A DNA stretch of 64,000 bases, taken from contig NZ_JAPEUL010000009.1 of the NCBI RefSeq assembly GCF_026113935.1, positions 702,501 to 766,500 of the forward strand, in the 5' to 3' direction. The DNA comes from Marinomonas rhodophyticola (lineage in GTDB: Bacteria; Pseudomonadota; Gammaproteobacteria; Pseudomonadales; Marinomonadaceae). The translations under genes were made by a program, and so were the position numbers. This document shows, one piece after another, positions 39,829-49,452 of the stretch (position 1 is its first letter; every line of letters starts with the position of its first letter). The notes under the pieces were generated by a model. It did not search any database and was not told the DNA's origin. It was given only the letters and a program-made list of their open reading frames with translations.

Positions 39829-41416
39829 ATGGATACGAAAGGGCTTCTTAAAGGCACTTTATTGGTAGCCGGTAACGATATTACTGGGACTCAACAAGCT
39901 ATTCACGCAATCAATCCTGCCACCAACGAAATGCTAGAACCCGCTTATCATGGCGGTACAAAAGCCGATGTCGATCAAGCGGCTAGCGCTGCTTGGCAAG
40001 CTTTTGATATGTATCGAGCCATCAGTACAGAAAAACGTGCAGCTTTTCTTGAATGTATTGCCGATGAGATTTTAGCGCTCGGTGATGTGCTATTAGAGCG
40101 TGCTATGGCGGAGTCTGGTTTGCCCAAAGCGCGTATAGAAGGTGAACGTGGTCGTACTATGGGGCAGTTACGTTTGTTCGCAGGCGTGGTTCGTTTGGGC
40201 AAAGCAACCGATGCGCGTATTGATCCTGCTATGCCAGATCGCGCGCCATTGCCTCGTGCAGACTTACGTTTTCAAAAAGTCGCCCTTGGCCCAGTAGCGG
40301 TGTTTGGCGCGAGTAACTTTCCATTAGCCTTCTCTGTTGCGGGTGGGGATACAGCGTCGGCCTTAGCGGCAGGTTGCCCTGTTGTTGTAAAAGCACATTC
40401 TGCTCATCCTGGTACGTCTGAGCTGGTGGGGCGTGCGATTACTGCTGCGGTGAAAAAATGCGCTCTTCCTGCTGGCGTATTTTCTCTCTTGTATGGCTCT
40501 GGTCGTGAAATCGGTAGTGCTCTGGTGGCACATCCTTCGATTAAAGCCGTTGGTTTTACAGGATCTCGTAGTGGTGGCGTAGCGCTGATGAACATCGCCG
40601 CAAATCGTCCTGGTTCCCATTCCTGTTTATGCCGAAATGAGCAGTATTAACCCTGTCTTTATCATGCCGAATAAATTGGCGAATGATGCTCCAACGGTCG
40701 CAAAAGGTTTTGTTGGTTCTCTTACCATGGGCGCAGGTCAATTCTGTACAAACCCAGGCATGGTTGTGCTGTTGAAAGGTGAAGCGGCGGATCGCTTTAA
40801 AGCGACGGTTGCTAGCGAAGTACAAGCATTGGGTACGCAAACCATGCTAACACCAGGTATTTACCAAGCGTATTGTGAAGGTATTGAGAAGTTGAGCAAC
40901 AACTCAGCCGCGGCACTTTTGGCGAAAGGCAATGACAGTGATCAACCAAACCAGTGTTGCCCACATGTGTTTGCTACTAGTGCACAAGCGTTCTTAGCGG
41001 ATGCCTCAATGGAAGATGAAGTGTTTGGTTCAATGTCTTTGATCATCGAATGCGATACCTTGGATGAATACAAAGTAGTCGCTGAGCATTTAGAAGGTCA
41101 ATTGACCGCGACGGTACAAATGTCTGATGCAGATGTGGACGCTGTTCGAGTCTTGCTACCAACCCTAGAACGTAAAGTCGGTCGCATTCTATGCAACGGC
41201 TATCCAACTGGCGTAGAAGTGTGCCATTCCATGGTACATGGCGGTCCTTTCCCTGCGACATCCGATAGTCGCTCAACGTCTGTTGGTAGCGCTGCTATTG
41301 ATCGCTTCTTGCGACCAGTGTGTTATCAAGATTTTCCTAGCTCATTGATTCCAGACGCCATTCAAGATCAAAATCCCCTAAACATTCCTCAATTGGTGAA
41401 TGGGAAATTGGTATAA
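39829..41416 (+). CDS. 2-oxoglutarate semialdehyde dehydrogenase (frameshifted)
   Basis: An aldehyde dehydrogenase of the ketoglutarate-semialdehyde group, ~528 residues when repaired. The [10 protein letters not shown] catalytic Cys, GFTGSRSGG loop and [20 protein letters not shown] segment are group hallmarks. One surplus G near 40612 splits it; without it the sequence reads [19 protein letters not shown]. It oxidises 2-oxoglutarate semialdehyde to 2-oxoglutarate, the last step of glucarate/galactarate breakdown. Confidence 0.88.
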
Positions 41417-41438
41417 ATAAGTCTTTTCAATTGATAAA

Positions 41439-41480
41439 AAACACTCTATTGGCCAAACTGGCTTGTAGAGTGTTTGTTTT
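41439..41480 (+). terminator. Rho-independent terminator
   Basis: AAACACTCTA/TAGAGTGTTT stem (10 bp) with an inner GGCCA...TGGC hairpin and GTTTT tail, right after the dehydrogenase gene. Confidence 0.75.
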
Positions 41481-41492
41481 AGGGAGTTCAAT

Positions 41493-42431
41493 TTGCTAGA
41501 AACACAAAGCGTGATTTTGGATGTGGCTGCGCCAGTTCTATTAATGATTGCGATGGGCGCTTTGCTGCGACGAATTCAGCTGATCAATGATGGTTTTATT
41601 TTGGTGAGTTCGCGTTTCGTTTTTCAAGTCTCGATGCCCGCTTTGTTCTTCTTCGGCATGATGGGTAATAATTTAAGTGGCTTGATAAGTCTTAATTTGG
41701 CGGCCTATTTTTTGGCTGCGATAGGACTTACTTTTTTACTGTCTTGGTGGTTAGCGGTCAAGCTTAATGTACCAGAACGGCAGCGTGGAGTGTTTGTTCA
41801 GATTGCTTTTCGAGGCAATTGTGGGATTTTCAGTGTTGCGCTAGTGGTCAATATGTTTGGTCAGGAAGGCGTGGCGCTGGGTGGCGTGATGTCTGGCTTG
41901 AGTGTGTTGCTGTTTAATATTTTGGCCGAAGTGATATTAACACGTTATAGCCACGGTCAATTGCGTTTGGTTCCAGTGCTGAAAAGCCTTCTGAAGAACC
42001 CGCTTATTGTCAGCATAGTGCTTGGTGTCGGGGCCAATATGATAGGACTGACGTTGCCTGCTTTTGTGATGAAAACCGGCTCTTTAATTGGTGGTTTGTC
42101 TTTGCCCTTGGCATTGGTTTGTATTGGGGGATCATTAGCGACCAGTGGATTTACCTTGCCAAAACACTTTTCCATGGCGATGTTATGTAAAGTCCTATTG
42201 AGTCCTCTTGTGTTTACGGCGATTGGGTATGGATTGGGCTTTAGTCAAAAAGAATTGTTGTTTTTGTTTATCTTTTTAGCGGCTCCTACGGCGGCCTCCG
42301 CCTATGTAACGGCGGTGGCGAAAGGCGATGATGGTAAATCAACGGCAAACGCGATTGCCAGTACGACGTTGGTGTCCTCTGTGGTGATTGTGGTGGGTAT
42401 TCCTTTGATTATTTGGGTAACGGGCAGCTAG
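41493..42431 (+). CDS. AEC-family permease (auxin efflux carrier-like)
   Basis: A 312-residue membrane protein with about ten helices and the AEC features MALPALFF-like (VSMPALFFFGM), an RGNCGIFSVAL loop and GGSLATSGF. Bacterial AEC proteins transport malonate, malate or other organic acids. The start is a TTG at 41493 with AGGGAG upstream. It ends at a shared terminator with the converging oxygenase gene. Confidence 0.75.
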   Translation: MLETQSVILDVAAPVLLMIAMGALLRRIQLINDGFILVSSRFVFQVSMPALFFFGMMGNNLSGLISLNLAAYFLAAIGLTFLLSWWLAVKLNVPERQRGVFVQIAFRGNCGIFSVALVVNMFGQEGVALGGVMSGLSVLLFNILAEVILTRYSHGQLRLVPVLKSLLKNPLIVSIVLGVGANMIGLTLPAFVMKTGSLIGGLSLPLALVCIGGSLATSGFTLPKHFSMAMLCKVLLSPLVFTAIGYGLGFSQKELLFLFIFLAAPTAASAYVTAVAKGDDGKSTANAIASTTLVSSVVIVVGIPLIIWVTGS

Positions 42432-42447
42432 CTAAATGTCACAATAA

Positions 42448-42486
42448 AAAAACGCGCTACACATGGAGACAGTGAAGCGCGTTTTT
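42448..42486. terminator. Bidirectional terminator
   Basis: AAAAACGCGCT and AGCGCGTTTTT form an 11-bp stem with A and T tails suitable for both strands, between the AEC gene and the minus-strand oxygenase gene. Confidence 0.8.
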
Positions 42487-42531
42487 ATGTAGGGCGTTTT
42501 CTTAGGCACGGTTATGACCGTGTTTTTTCTA

Positions 42532-43377
42532 CTAGGCTGGCAATACGCCTAGCTCAACAAGGCGTTCATGCAAATAACTTTTTGCCGTGTGGCGTTCTGA
42601 CAACACCACTTCCGGTTTAGGGTGAAGGAACAGCGGTAGAGAGATGCGCGACTTAGTTTTGTCTGCGCCTTCTGGGTTGATTACACGGTGGGAAGTGGAT
42701 GGAAAATAACCACCGGATGCTTCTTGTAGCATGTCGCCAATATTGATGATAAGCGTGCCAAAATCACAAGGTACGTCCATCCAGGTGCCGTCTTTGGCTT
42801 TAACCTGTAAACCAGGCTCATTGGCGGAAGGCAGGATAGTGAGCAAATTGATGTCTTCATGGGCACCTGCGCGGATCGCCCCTAGCTCTTCATCGCCCTT
42901 GAGTGGTGGGTAGTGTAAGACGCGCAGCAAGGTTTGTTGGCTACCATCTACCATGCTGGAGAGCGATTGTGAATAATGTTTTGCTACGTCTGCTGGAGAG
43001 TGCTTTTCTACCCAAGCGAGCAACTCTTTTGCCAAAGCAGAGGCTTCGCCATAGTATTGTTCTAACAAGGGCTTTTGTTTTTCAGGGCACTGACCCCAAG
43101 GGTAGTAATGAAAGTACTCTTTAATGTCACGTTTGGTATGACCTTTGGCGGTTTCCGCTACCTTAGGTGAAAAATAACCATCTTGTGGACCGACGTTATA
43201 GCGGTAGTCGTATTTACTGTCATCCGCGAAGAATTCCTGCCAATCTTGGTAGATAGCGCTAACCAATTCTTTTTTGATGGGATGATTTTTTAGTACACCA
43301 AATCCTGTTTCGCGTAGGGACTTAACGAAATCTTCTTGTGCAGTGCTGCTGGTGTAATCAATGGCTTGTAGTTGCAT
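42532..43377 (-). CDS. Isopenicillin-N-synthase-family 2-oxoglutarate/Fe(II) oxygenase
   Basis: A 281-residue non-haem iron oxygenase. The Fe-binding HxD is in AGAHEDINLLTIL, the distal His in STSHRVINP, and the co-substrate Arg in KSRISLPLFLHP. The N-terminal DIOX_N region contains TGFGVLKNH. Family members hydroxylate small molecules or make ethylene; the substrate here is unknown. It is a single gene with its own upstream region. Confidence 0.8.
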   Translation of the reverse strand: MQLQAIDYTSSTAQEDFVKSLRETGFGVLKNHPIKKELVSAIYQDWQEFFADDSKYDYRYNVGPQDGYFSPKVAETAKGHTKRDIKEYFHYYPWGQCPEKQKPLLEQYYGEASALAKELLAWVEKHSPADVAKHYSQSLSSMVDGSQQTLLRVLHYPPLKGDEELGAIRAGAHEDINLLTILPSANEPGLQVKAKDGTWMDVPCDFGTLIINIGDMLQEASGGYFPSTSHRVINPEGADKTKSRISLPLFLHPKPEVVLSERHTAKSYLHERLVELGVLPA

Positions 43378-43510
43378 GTTTTTTCCTGTTGCCAGTTATT
43401 GGCAGTCTTGTCTTCATCGAATAGTGCAAAAAAATTTTCATATGTTTTCAATCAGTCTCATGGGGCCGGATTCTGAAAACAATGGATTCTTTAGAGCAAG
43501 ATACGTAAGA

Positions 43511-43666
43511 CTAAGAGGACCAACCGCTGTGGAAAAAATAGCGTAAGTCGACGGTTTCTGCTTGATAATGTTCTAGCCATTGCGCCAGGCTCATCGTGCG
43601 AACGCAATCAAATGACTTGGTCTGAACCGAGCTTTGATGAGCGTTGTATGATGAAGTCATGGACAT
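43511..43666 (-). CDS. Possible small protein (51 aa)
   Basis: In the 566-base gap 43378-43943 the minus strand has a 51-codon frame from ATG 43666 to TAG 43511. The predicted peptide contains SLAQWLEHYQAETVDLRYFF, which has a balanced, protein-like composition with two Trp. No strong ribosome site is seen and no family is recognised. The rest of the gap is AT-rich and holds a TATACT element near 43779 that may serve yqgE. Confidence 0.3.
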   Translation of the reverse strand: MSMTSSYNAHQSSVQTKSFDCVRTMSLAQWLEHYQAETVDLRYFFHSGWSS

Positions 43667-43943
43667 GTTAGCTATCTCAAATGTGAAAACATCGTTAGTT
43701 TACTGCTTGAAATGTGTGTTTTGAAGGGATTTAGTAATAATTTGTGTATTAGGGGTGGGTTAATTTTCATCTTCCTCTATACTGCATAAGTCGGTTGTGT
43801 AAATTTACCGTCTTCTTTTTGATCTTCTTTACAGCTCTACCGTCTATATCAGCCTTTTGGCATGTTGTTTTTTTAGCTCCAAGTACTTCTTAAGTGTAAA
43901 TAATCAACGCGCTTACTGCGTTGTCATCAATTAAAGAGGCTTC

Positions 43944-44516
43944 ATGACTATGAATGCATATTTCGATTCGTTTAAAAATCACTTTTTGATTTCTATGCCA
44001 CATCTAGACGATCCCCACCTTGAACACACGGTTATTTATCTTTGTGAGCACACACCAGAAGGGGCCATGGGGATTGTAATTAATCGTCCCTCTAATATTT
44101 ATTTCACCGAGTTAGCCGATCACCTCGGCATCCAAATTCACGGTTCGCGTTTAGCGGCTGCCCCTATTTATACTGGTGGGCCGGTGGAGGCAGAACGAGG
44201 TTTTATTTTACATACCACGGACAAATCCTGGGATAGAACCTTGCATGTCACTGAGGAAGTGTCGTTATCGGCTTCCCTAGAAGCACTTGAAGACATTGCT
44301 CAAGGTAATGGACCACACGCTTTCCGAATTACTCTGGGATGCGCTGGTTGGGATGCGGGGCAGCTTGAAACCGAGATTGCGAATAACGATTGGCTGGTAT
44401 GTGAAGCGGATTTAGACGTATTATTTCATACACCAAGTGACATGCAGTTCACGGCCGCGACACGAGTGCTGGGAATTGATATGACAAGACTATCACCGGA
44501 TATAGGACATGGTTAA
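43944..44516 (+). CDS. yqgE: YqgE/AlgH-family protein
   Basis: A 190-residue cytosolic protein of UPF0301, with LISMPHLDDPHLEHTVIYLCEH near the start, GAMGIVINRP and the late LGCAGWDAGQLE motif. Homologues are conserved in Proteobacteria, nearly always next to ruvX as here. AlgH affects alginate regulation in Pseudomonas but its molecular role is unsettled. AGAGG precedes the ATG; the stop overlaps ruvX by one base. Confidence 0.9.
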   Translation: MTMNAYFDSFKNHFLISMPHLDDPHLEHTVIYLCEHTPEGAMGIVINRPSNIYFTELADHLGIQIHGSRLAAAPIYTGGPVEAERGFILHTTDKSWDRTLHVTEEVSLSASLEALEDIAQGNGPHAFRITLGCAGWDAGQLETEIANNDWLVCEADLDVLFHTPSDMQFTAATRVLGIDMTRLSPDIGHG

Positions 44517-44974
44517 TGACGGCAACATCGTCTTTGAATGCTAACCAAAAACCCAATGCTGCCTGCGCAGTATTGGGTTTTGATTTTGGTACGACACGTA
44601 TTGGCGTGGCTATTGGGCAAAGTATTACGGGGACGGCGCAGCCGCTCGATCCTCTTAAAGCAAAAGAAGGCATCCCGAATTGGGATGAAATCACGCGTAT
44701 TGTGGAAGAATGGAAACCGGACGCTTTTGTGGTCGGTTTGCCACTGGATATGGATGGTTCAGAAAATGAGATGTGTCAACGGGCGCGTAAGTTTGCCAAA
44801 CGACTGCATGGACGTTTCAACCTTCCTTACCATATGATGGACGAGCGACTGTCCTCTTATGAGGCAAAAGGGCAGGTTATTGCACGTGGTGGTAACCGTA
44901 ACTTTAAAGAGAATTCTGTGGATGGTTTGGCGGCCCAAATGATTGTAGAAACTTGGTTTGCAGAATCTTTCTAG
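44516..44974 (+). CDS. ruvX: RuvX/YqgF pre-16S rRNA nuclease, Holliday-junction-resolvase-like
   Basis: A 152-residue RNase H-fold protein with GFDFGTTRIGVAIG (first catalytic Asp), VVGLPLDMDGSE, and the MMDERLSSYEA and DGLAAQMI segments that carry the other acidic residues. It trims the 5' end of pre-16S rRNA and is essential in E. coli. Coupled to yqgE. Confidence 0.9.
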   Translation: MTATSSLNANQKPNAACAVLGFDFGTTRIGVAIGQSITGTAQPLDPLKAKEGIPNWDEITRIVEEWKPDAFVVGLPLDMDGSENEMCQRARKFAKRLHGRFNLPYHMMDERLSSYEAKGQVIARGGNRNFKENSVDGLAAQMIVETWFAESF

Positions 44975-45049
44975 GGACTTTATCGCTAATAGAAGACAGA
45001 GATTACGTCCTGTTTTATGATGAATTTAACAACAAGGTATGAGGAAATA

Positions 45050-45547
45050 ATGAAGTTAGATTTAGAGCGCTCGCTGGCGTCTATGAGGGAACAATTAGCG
45101 TCTTACTGCGAAAAGAAAAAGATTGAAGATGCCATTGTTGTAGGAATTCATACCGGTGGTGTTTGGGTGGCGGAGCATTTGATGTCTGCTGTGCCAACAA
45201 ACGAGCCACTCGCCACCTTAGATATTACCTTTTACCGTGATGACTTTACCAAAGCGGGTTTAAACCCTAAGGTAAACCAAACCCTGTTACCAGCGATTGA
45301 AGATCGGCACGTTATTTTGGTTGATGATGTATTAATGTCTGGTCGAACGATCCGAGCCGCCATGAACGAAATATTTGATTTTGGCCGACCTGCCAGTATC
45401 ACCTTAGCGATTCTTTATGATCTTGGGCAACATGAGTTACCGATTGCGGCGGACATTGTTGGTGAGCGGTTGACGCTTAATCCTGACCAAAGAGTTAAGC
45501 TGACTGGACCACAACCGCTTGGTTTTTCGGTGATTAATACCGATTAA
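45050..45547 (+). CDS. pyrR: PyrR bifunctional regulator / uracil phosphoribosyltransferase
   Basis: A ~165-residue type I phosphoribosyltransferase with the PRPP loop VILVDDVLMSGRTIRAA and the ITFYRDDFT region of PyrR. ATG 45050 is chosen because GAGG lies 5 bases upstream; an earlier start at 45017 would add 11 residues. PyrR senses UMP/UTP in pyrimidine control. It lies upstream of pyrB with a 242-base leader that carries a strong terminator hairpin. Confidence 0.88.
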   Translation: MKLDLERSLASMREQLASYCEKKKIEDAIVVGIHTGGVWVAEHLMSAVPTNEPLATLDITFYRDDFTKAGLNPKVNQTLLPAIEDRHVILVDDVLMSGRTIRAAMNEIFDFGRPASITLAILYDLGQHELPIAADIVGERLTLNPDQRVKLTGPQPLGFSVINTD

Positions 45548-45680
45548 TTATACACAACAAGACTTTATTTTTTCGCGTACACATACGACAATTAACGCAT
45601 GGATAAAATTGACTCTACAGTGGTGATAAGAACGATATCTTACCGAGGGAATGAGGTGAGACAGCTGTTTACTGTCATGA

Positions 45681-45716
45681 ATGCCCGGTTGCAGTACGCC
45701 TGCACCGGGCATTTTC
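45681..45716 (+). terminator. Strong hairpin in the pyrR-pyrB gap (terminator or pyrB attenuator)
   Basis: ATGCCCGG pairs with CCGGGCAT and GCAG with CTGC, closing a TACGC loop and followed by TTTTCC. It lies 134 bases after pyrR and ~74 before pyrB. A smaller hairpin (GACAG/CTGTC, 45660-45676) sits just upstream. This fits an attenuator for pyrB as well as a pyrR terminator. Confidence 0.75.
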
Positions 45717-45789
45717 CTATCTAGACGTTTTATTTTTTAAGCAAAAAGAGAAAGACGATACCGTCTTTGCAGTTTGAGGAAAGCAAACC

Positions 45790-46794
45790 ATGATGCGATC
45801 CGAACCTCGGGCATTACAGTTAAACGAACACGGGCAGCTTAAACATTTCTTAACGTTGGATGGCTTGGATAAAACCATTTTGACTGAGATTCTTGATCGG
45901 GCGGAATCTTTTCTTTCGATGGGAGAGCAATCGGTTAAAAAAGTCCCTTTGCTACGCGGCAAAACCGTGGTGAATTTATTCTTCGAAAATTCCACACGAA
46001 CTCGCACAACTTTTGAATTGGCTGCGAAGCGTTTATCGGCTGACGTCATCAACCTTAATATCGAAACGTCCGCCACATCCAAAGGTGAATCCTTGCTGGA
46101 TACCTTAAAAAATTTAGAAGCTATGCAAAGCGATATGTTTATTGTGCGCCATTCAGACAGTGGTGCGGCACATTTTATTGCCGAGCATTGTACGCCTAAC
46201 GTGGCCATTATTAATGCAGGGGATGGACGTCACGCCCATCCAACGCAAGCCATGCTAGACATGTTGACTATTCGACGTCACAAGGGGGGCTTTGAAGGCT
46301 TAAAAATCGCCATTGTGGGCGATATTTTGCACTCTCGTGTGGCGCGTTCGCAATTGCAGGCTCTGACGACATTGGGTGTCAGTGATGTACGTTTGGTCGG
46401 ACCAAAGACTCTTGTGCCCAGTTTCTTTGCGGAAATGGGCGCTACGATTTGCCATGATTTAGAAGCGGGTCTAAAAGACGTAGATGTCGTGGTGATGTTG
46501 CGTCTGCAGAAAGAGCGCATGAAGGGTGGATTGTTGCCCAGTGAAAGTGAATTTTATCGTTTGTACGGCTTAACGGAAGAAACGCTCTCTTGGGCCAAGC
46601 CGGATGCTATCGTGATGCACCCAGGCCCAATTAACCGAGGCGTGGAAATTTCCTCTGAAGTTGCTGATGGCAAACATTCGGTTATTTTGAACCAAGTAAC
46701 TAACGGCATTGCGGTGCGTATGGCGGTGATGTCTATGGCGATGAGTGGGCAGTTGCAAAGTGCCGAATCGTCAGCAGCGGGGGATGATAAATAG
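45790..46794 (+). CDS. pyrB: Aspartate carbamoyltransferase catalytic subunit
   Basis: A 334-residue ATCase, the first committed pyrimidine enzyme. The carbamoyl-phosphate motif [27 protein letters not shown] and [11 protein letters not shown] are all intact. The length and the adjacent pyrC' match the Pseudomonas-type ATCase, which needs an inactive dihydroorotase partner. The next gene begins one base after its stop. Confidence 0.95.
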   Translation: MMRSEPRALQLNEHGQLKHFLTLDGLDKTILTEILDRAESFLSMGEQSVKKVPLLRGKTVVNLFFENSTRTRTTFELAAKRLSADVINLNIETSATSKGESLLDTLKNLEAMQSDMFIVRHSDSGAAHFIAEHCTPNVAIINAGDGRHAHPTQAMLDMLTIRRHKGGFEGLKIAIVGDILHSRVARSQLQALTTLGVSDVRLVGPKTLVPSFFAEMGATICHDLEAGLKDVDVVVMLRLQKERMKGGLLPSESEFYRLYGLTEETLSWAKPDAIVMHPGPINRGVEISSEVADGKHSVILNQVTNGIAVRMAVMSMAMSGQLQSAESSAAGDDK

Positions 46795-46795
46795 C

Positions 46796-48072
46796 ATGAA
46801 ATTACGTATTCAAAATGGTCGTGTGATCGATCCTAGTCAAGGTCTCGATGCCGTCACAGAATTGTTTATTGATAATCAAAAAATTGTCGCGATTGGCGAG
46901 GCGCCTGAAGAGTTTGATGATGCCGAAGTCGTAGATGCATCGGGCCATTGGATATTGCCTGGTTTAGTGGATCTGGCAGTGTCTCTACGTGAGCCTGGAT
47001 TGACTCAAAAAGGTAACATTGCCACGGAAGGTCGTGCGGCGGTTGCCGGTGGTGTGACTACCTTAGTATGTGCACCAGATACTCGCCCTATTGTGGATAC
47101 ACCGGCGGTAGCGGCTTTGATCCAAGACAAGGCTGACGATGCAGGAATGGCAAACGTATTTCCTCTTGGCGCGTTAACACAGGGGTTAGAAGGTGCTCAA
47201 CTTAGTAATATGGTGGCGCTGACTGATGCAGGTTGCGTGGCGCTATCGAACCATCGCCATCCTATGGCGAATACTAAGGTATTGGTTCGTGCGCTTGAGT
47301 ATGCGGCAACGCATGATTTGTTGGTGGTATTTCATCCTGACGAGACCAGTCTTTCGGAAGGGGGTGTGCCCATGAAGGTTTAATGTCGACCATGCATGGC
47401 TTGCCAGGTATTCCAGAAGAAGCAGAAACCATTGCATTGATGCGCGACTTATTGCTAGTGCAAAAAACAGGGGTTCGTGCACACTTTGCTCGTTTGTCTT
47501 GTGCAAAATCGGTTGAAATGATTGCCGATGCTAAAGCATCAGGTTTGGATGTTACCGCAGACGTGGCAGTACACAATTTGTTGCTTACTGATCAGGTGTT
47601 GAATCGTTTTGACGGTCATTATCATGTATTGCCACCACTGCGTAGTGATGAAGATCGATTGACCTTGATCGAGGGTATCAAAGCGGGGGTTATTTCCGCC
47701 ATTTGTTCTGATCATCAGCCACATGAAAAAATGGCCAAGATCGCACCATTTGCTGCAACTGAACCAGGTATGGCGAACGTAGAAATCTTGTTGCCTTTGG
47801 CGATGCAATTGATCGATGAAGGCGACTTAGACTTCTTGACGCTGTTAACTTGCCTAACTTCAGGGCCTGCAGCCTGTTTTGGTCTCGAGGCGGGTTCCTT
47901 ATCCGTGGGCAGTTTCGCAGATTTTATTTTGTTTGATAGTACGGCGCGTTGGACATGGTCTTCTGAGAACCGCAAGACAAAAGGCCACAATTCTCCTTAC
48001 CTCGGTGAGGAATTTGTCGGTCGGGTTATGGCGACTTATATCTCAGGCCAGCGTGTTTATCAGGTCGTTTGA
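46796..48072 (+). CDS. pyrC': Dihydroorotase-like PyrC' (inactive paralogue, frameshifted)
   Basis: An amidohydrolase-fold protein, ~425 residues when repaired. Active dihydroorotases have a zinc-binding HxH before the REPG motif; here the segment reads DLAVSLREPGLT, so both His are missing. This is the mark of the non-catalytic PyrC' that holds Pseudomonas-type ATCase together. One G is missing from the G run near 47361-47365; restoring it gives SEGGCAHEGLMSTMHGLPGIPEE. Confidence 0.88.
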
Positions 48073-48079
48073 GTCAATA

Positions 48080-48122
48080 AGTAAGGCTAAGTAGGGTTTT
48101 TCGCTTACTTGGCCTTACTATT
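48080..48122 (+). terminator. Probable terminator after pyrC'
   Basis: AGTAAGGCTAAGTA and TTACTTGGCCTTACT form a long stem with one or two mismatches, with a T-rich downstream stretch. Confidence 0.55.
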
Positions 48123-48188
48123 CCTTTACTTTTAATATTAGGCCGTTAATCTAGTTTGTATTACGGATTATTTTGGCTTTAGTATTTT

Positions 48189-49296
48189 ATGTCTATCGAT
48201 TCTTCAAACTCATTATTCAAGGAACAACAGGCATTACTGTCGCGTGTGGTCTTTCTTGAAAAAGAGCGAGATTTTGTTAAAAAGCTATACGGTGACATGC
48301 CTCAGATGTTGCAGCTACTTGCAAAAGGAGCGCTTTTAAGTACTTTACTGAATTGTTCTAAACAGAAGTTGCAATCTCTATTGCCCAATGCATATTGCCT
48401 TTTTATTGTTTGTGACAAGGAGTGTTTGCAGTGGCGTATACAGTTCACAGACTCGATCAATGAAGGTCTGCCCAATCGTAATGGCCAGTTGATCAGCGTT
48501 CCTCAAGCCTTGGTGACTTTTGCCGCGAGTACCTTCGTGTCCTAAGCGCCATGATGTTGATATTCAAACCATGTCCAGCTGGAAACATTGGCAACCTTTT
48601 TTGCATGATCACGAATTTACCCATGTATCCATGGTCAGTGTGTCGGACGACCAAGGTTCTATATATCTCATGTTGGCGTTTCAGCGAGAAAGAAATCGCT
48701 TAGAAAATGAGCTGATGATGCTTGCACTCAATGCGTATGAAGCTTGGCTATGTGCTATTTTTGAACGTGAAAAAGCCGATCAATTGTTGCTAGAAGACAG
48801 TCATCGAGATCCTTCCACTGGATTATTACGTCGTTACAGTTTTGAAAACAGTTTTGGTATTGTACTAAAAGACTCTCGTCGCCACTTTCAGCGAGCGGCT
48901 TTGCTTTCAATTTTGTTGCACTCTAGTTCAAAAGTGAATGATGCTGATCTAAAAGTACTGGCCGACGTCATGAGAGATACTGTTCGGGATAATGATCTTA
49001 TTGCCCATTACGATGAGCATGAGCTGGTGATGGGAATACGTATTCAACATTTAGAGGATGCAGAAGTGGTAGCGGCAAAATTATTAAAATCGCTCAGTGC
49101 TCCCGCATTTTCAAAAAATCGATTAATACGAAGTGGCTTGTCTATCGGTATTGCTTTCTACCCAGAGCATTCATCCTTGGAGTCGCTTTATCAGGCGGCT
49201 TCGTTTGCCGCGCACTCGCTGAAAAATGTCACCGGATATCGCCTCGAATTTCATGGAGAATGCTATGAGTCAAGTGCCGGTTTTTATACCTTGTAA
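48189..49296 (+). CDS. GGDEF-like protein with degenerate active site (frameshifted)
   Basis: About 369 residues when repaired near 48535. The N-terminal ~180 residues begin with a coiled-coil-like helix and resemble a DUF484/GAF sensor. The C-terminal part has GGDEF-domain landmarks (DPSTGLLRRYSFEN, SIGIAFYPEHSSLESLYQAA). The signature loop reads HYDEHELVMG instead of GGDEF, so cyclase activity is unlikely; a binding or regulatory role is inferred. Confidence 0.65.
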
Positions 49297-49452
49297 AGCT
49301 CAATAAGTCGTCACGTCACTTTTATTTGTCCCTTAAAATAATGATATCATGCCTCCTATAAAGGGCTTTTAAGCTTGTTTAGTATATTTGGGCTGATAAA
49401 TGCAGACAAAAAATGAGCCTATGGTGGGTGAATATAAGGAGCATAATGCGAT

